From contig JAQUHL010000156.1 of assembly GCA_028683635.1 (NCBI GenBank), forward strand, positions 1-5,267: a DNA stretch of 5,267 nt, written 5' to 3'. The position numbers were made by a program, and so were the translations under genes. The number at the start of each line of letters is the position of its first letter. The stretch's first letter is position 1. Positions 4,161 to 5,267 of this stretch are shown here, piece by piece. The stretch comes from Candidatus Cloacimonadota bacterium (GTDB taxonomy: Bacteria > Cloacimonadota > Cloacimonadia > Cloacimonadales > Cloacimonadaceae). The notes under the pieces are model-generated. The model was not told the origin of the DNA and did not search any database. It saw only the letters and a program-made list of their open reading frames with translations.

Positions 4161-5267
4161 TTTTGCAGTAACAACACTTTTTTGGTTATTGTTTGATTCC
4201 CACTTTCAGCTTTCAGGAAATAAACCCCACTGGAGGCAGGTTTACCAGTCTCGTCCAGGCAATCCCAGTTGATGTCCTTTTGAGACACAACCTCAAAGCT
4301 GCGTACTTTTTGGCCTCTAAGGTTGTAGATGGAGATTCGGGTAGCTGATTTTTCCGGGGCTATAAGATGGATATTCAAACTGTGGAAAAAGGGATTTGGA
4401 TAGGCATTCAAGGTAAAAGGCAGATTGGGGATATCTTCGGAAAGCACGGGCAGGTTGGGGTTCAGTTCTGGCAAGAGCTGAGCCAGCAATTGGTGAACTC
4501 CATCAGGGAGCATAAAATATAGCGGGAACCCAAAGAGCACCAGAGTTCCCAGGCTTTCTGCCCGGAAGGCAAGTGATAGACCTGCTCCATTGGCAGTGTC
4601 ATTCATATTGGCGGTATAGATGGAGTTTGCATCCCCACCAAAGGTATAAATCATAGGCAGCATCCCGTTCCAGTTGGCAGTGAGCTTGAGCGGATCGGGA
4701 TAAAGATGTGGATAGATATCGCTCTCTGCGGAGATGAGAACGGCAGAGTTGTCATATACCAATTCCACTCCTCCGCAAAAGCGTGAGAGGAAGGCAGAAT
4801 TGAGAGCAGAGGCAGTTTTCCATCCGGAGACCACCAGCTTTCCCCCACCTAAAATGTAACCGCTGAGGATGGAGAGGTTATCCAGAATGTATTGGTTGGT
4901 AAAATCATCATCGTGCCAGAGAACCACCTTGTAATCCCCCAAAAGCTCCAGAGATGGAGCACCCTGGGCGTTGTAGTCCCAGTTTTGATGGGGCATGGAA
5001 GCAAGAGCGCCGGTGTAAAACTGGTCCACCATCGTGTCCGTGGGACTGATCGCGTTGCCATTGCCATCCCGGGTTTCGTCCACAATCAGAAGCTCCTGAT
5101 TGAAAGCAAAAGCCACTGGTTGGGCAGATAACTGGTTTGAAAAAGTGGATTCGAAGCCTTCACTATCCAAGGCTTTGAAACGGTAGTGATATAATGTCCC
5201 GTTTTGCACGATGGTATCGGTATAAGTGAGATCGGTAAGAGGTACCGGATTGAGTAATACCCAGTCT
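4157..5267 (-). CDS. Secreted multidomain protein with type IX (Por) sorting domain, 5' end outside window
   Basis: The frame is open from the right edge (first full codon at 5266) to the TGA at 4157, giving 369 visible residues. A GTG at 5209 is internal, because the coding pattern continues upstream of it. Residues 1-51 look like the end of a fibronectin type III domain (LTYTDTIVQNGTLYHYRFKALDSEGFES). Residues about 57-268 form an alpha/beta domain: LLIVDETRDGNG, a long insert, YKVVLWHDDDF, GYILGGGKLVVSGW, and LGTLVLFGFPLYFM. This order resembles the GATase/ThuA-like fold found in exported proteins of these phyla; no catalytic triad could be identified. Residues 285-369 are a C-terminal sorting domain: AYPNPF (289-293 for YPNPF), ISIYNLRGQKV, SSGVYFLKAESGNQTITKKVLLLQK. 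In type IX systems this tail guides outer-membrane passage and is cleaved. The function of the mature protein is unknown. Confidence 0.9.
   Translation of the reverse strand, partial: DWVLLNPVPLTDLTYTDTIVQNGTLYHYRFKALDSEGFESTFSNQLSAQPVAFAFNQELLIVDETRDGNGNAISPTDTMVDQFYTGALASMPHQNWDYNAQGAPSLELLGDYKVVLWHDDDFTNQYILDNLSILSGYILGGGKLVVSGWKTASALNSAFLSRFCGGVELVYDNSAVLISAESDIYPHLYPDPLKLTANWNGMLPMIYTFGGDANSIYTANMNDTANGAGLSLAFRAESLGTLVLFGFPLYFMLPDGVHQLLAQLLPELNPNLPVLSEDIPNLPFTLNAYPNPFFHSLNIHLIAPEKSATRISIYNLRGQKVRSFEVVSQKDINWDCLDETGKPASSGVYFLKAESGNQTITKKVLLLQK

Noticed and set aside
5207..5209. GTG at 5209 as the true start of the secreted protein
   Set aside because: The same frame stays open to the window edge and the residues before it (LTDLTYTDTI) continue an FN3-like strand pattern. 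A start here would lack a signal peptide, which a type IX cargo needs.

Overview
The window reads as a chromosomal piece of an uncultured or little-studied bacterium of the Cloacimonadota / Fibrobacterota-Chlorobiota-Bacteroidota type. The main clue is the C-terminal domain of the gene at the right edge. It has YPNPF, then YNLRGQKV, then SGVYFLKA and a basic C-terminus, which is the layout of type IX secretion (Por) sorting domains, and the YN(I/L)xGQKV wording is especially common in Cloacimonadota. The phylum assignment is inference; no rRNA or marker gene is present.

Layout. All three genes lie on the minus strand. At the right (4157-5267) is the C-terminal part of a secreted multidomain protein: the end of an FN3-like domain, a Rossmann/GATase-like middle domain and the sorting tail. 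Its stop overlaps by 4 bp (ATGA) the start of a complete GNAT acetyltransferase gene (3735-4160), so the two form one transcription unit. At the left (1-1437) is an exported caspase-like (C14) protease with intact His92/Cys142, a PEGA-like domain and the first part of a formylglycine-generating-enzyme-like (SUMF1) domain. Its 3' end lies outside the window.

Between them is about 2.3 kb (1438-3734) with no convincing gene. Reading along the plus strand it holds: the promoter and RBS of the caspase gene; an 81-nt imperfect palindrome (1528-1608) containing 11-bp tandem copies; a large tandem array (1660-3405); a short spacer with small hairpins; three evenly spaced dRS3-like palindromes (3515-3664); and a CTCTGTG-rich stretch just past the GNAT stop.

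The array is the most unusual part. It has seven copies of a head module arranged short-long-long, short-long-long, truncated head (A-BC, D-EF, G). The four long units are 294-296 bp and nearly identical. The two short units carry the same roughly 103-bp hairpin-rich core in the opposite orientation. This looks like a composite REP/BIME-like array with a higher-order period of about 820-850 bp. The open reading frames across it arise from the repeats and are not credible genes. No transposase, CRISPR, tRNA or rRNA was seen.
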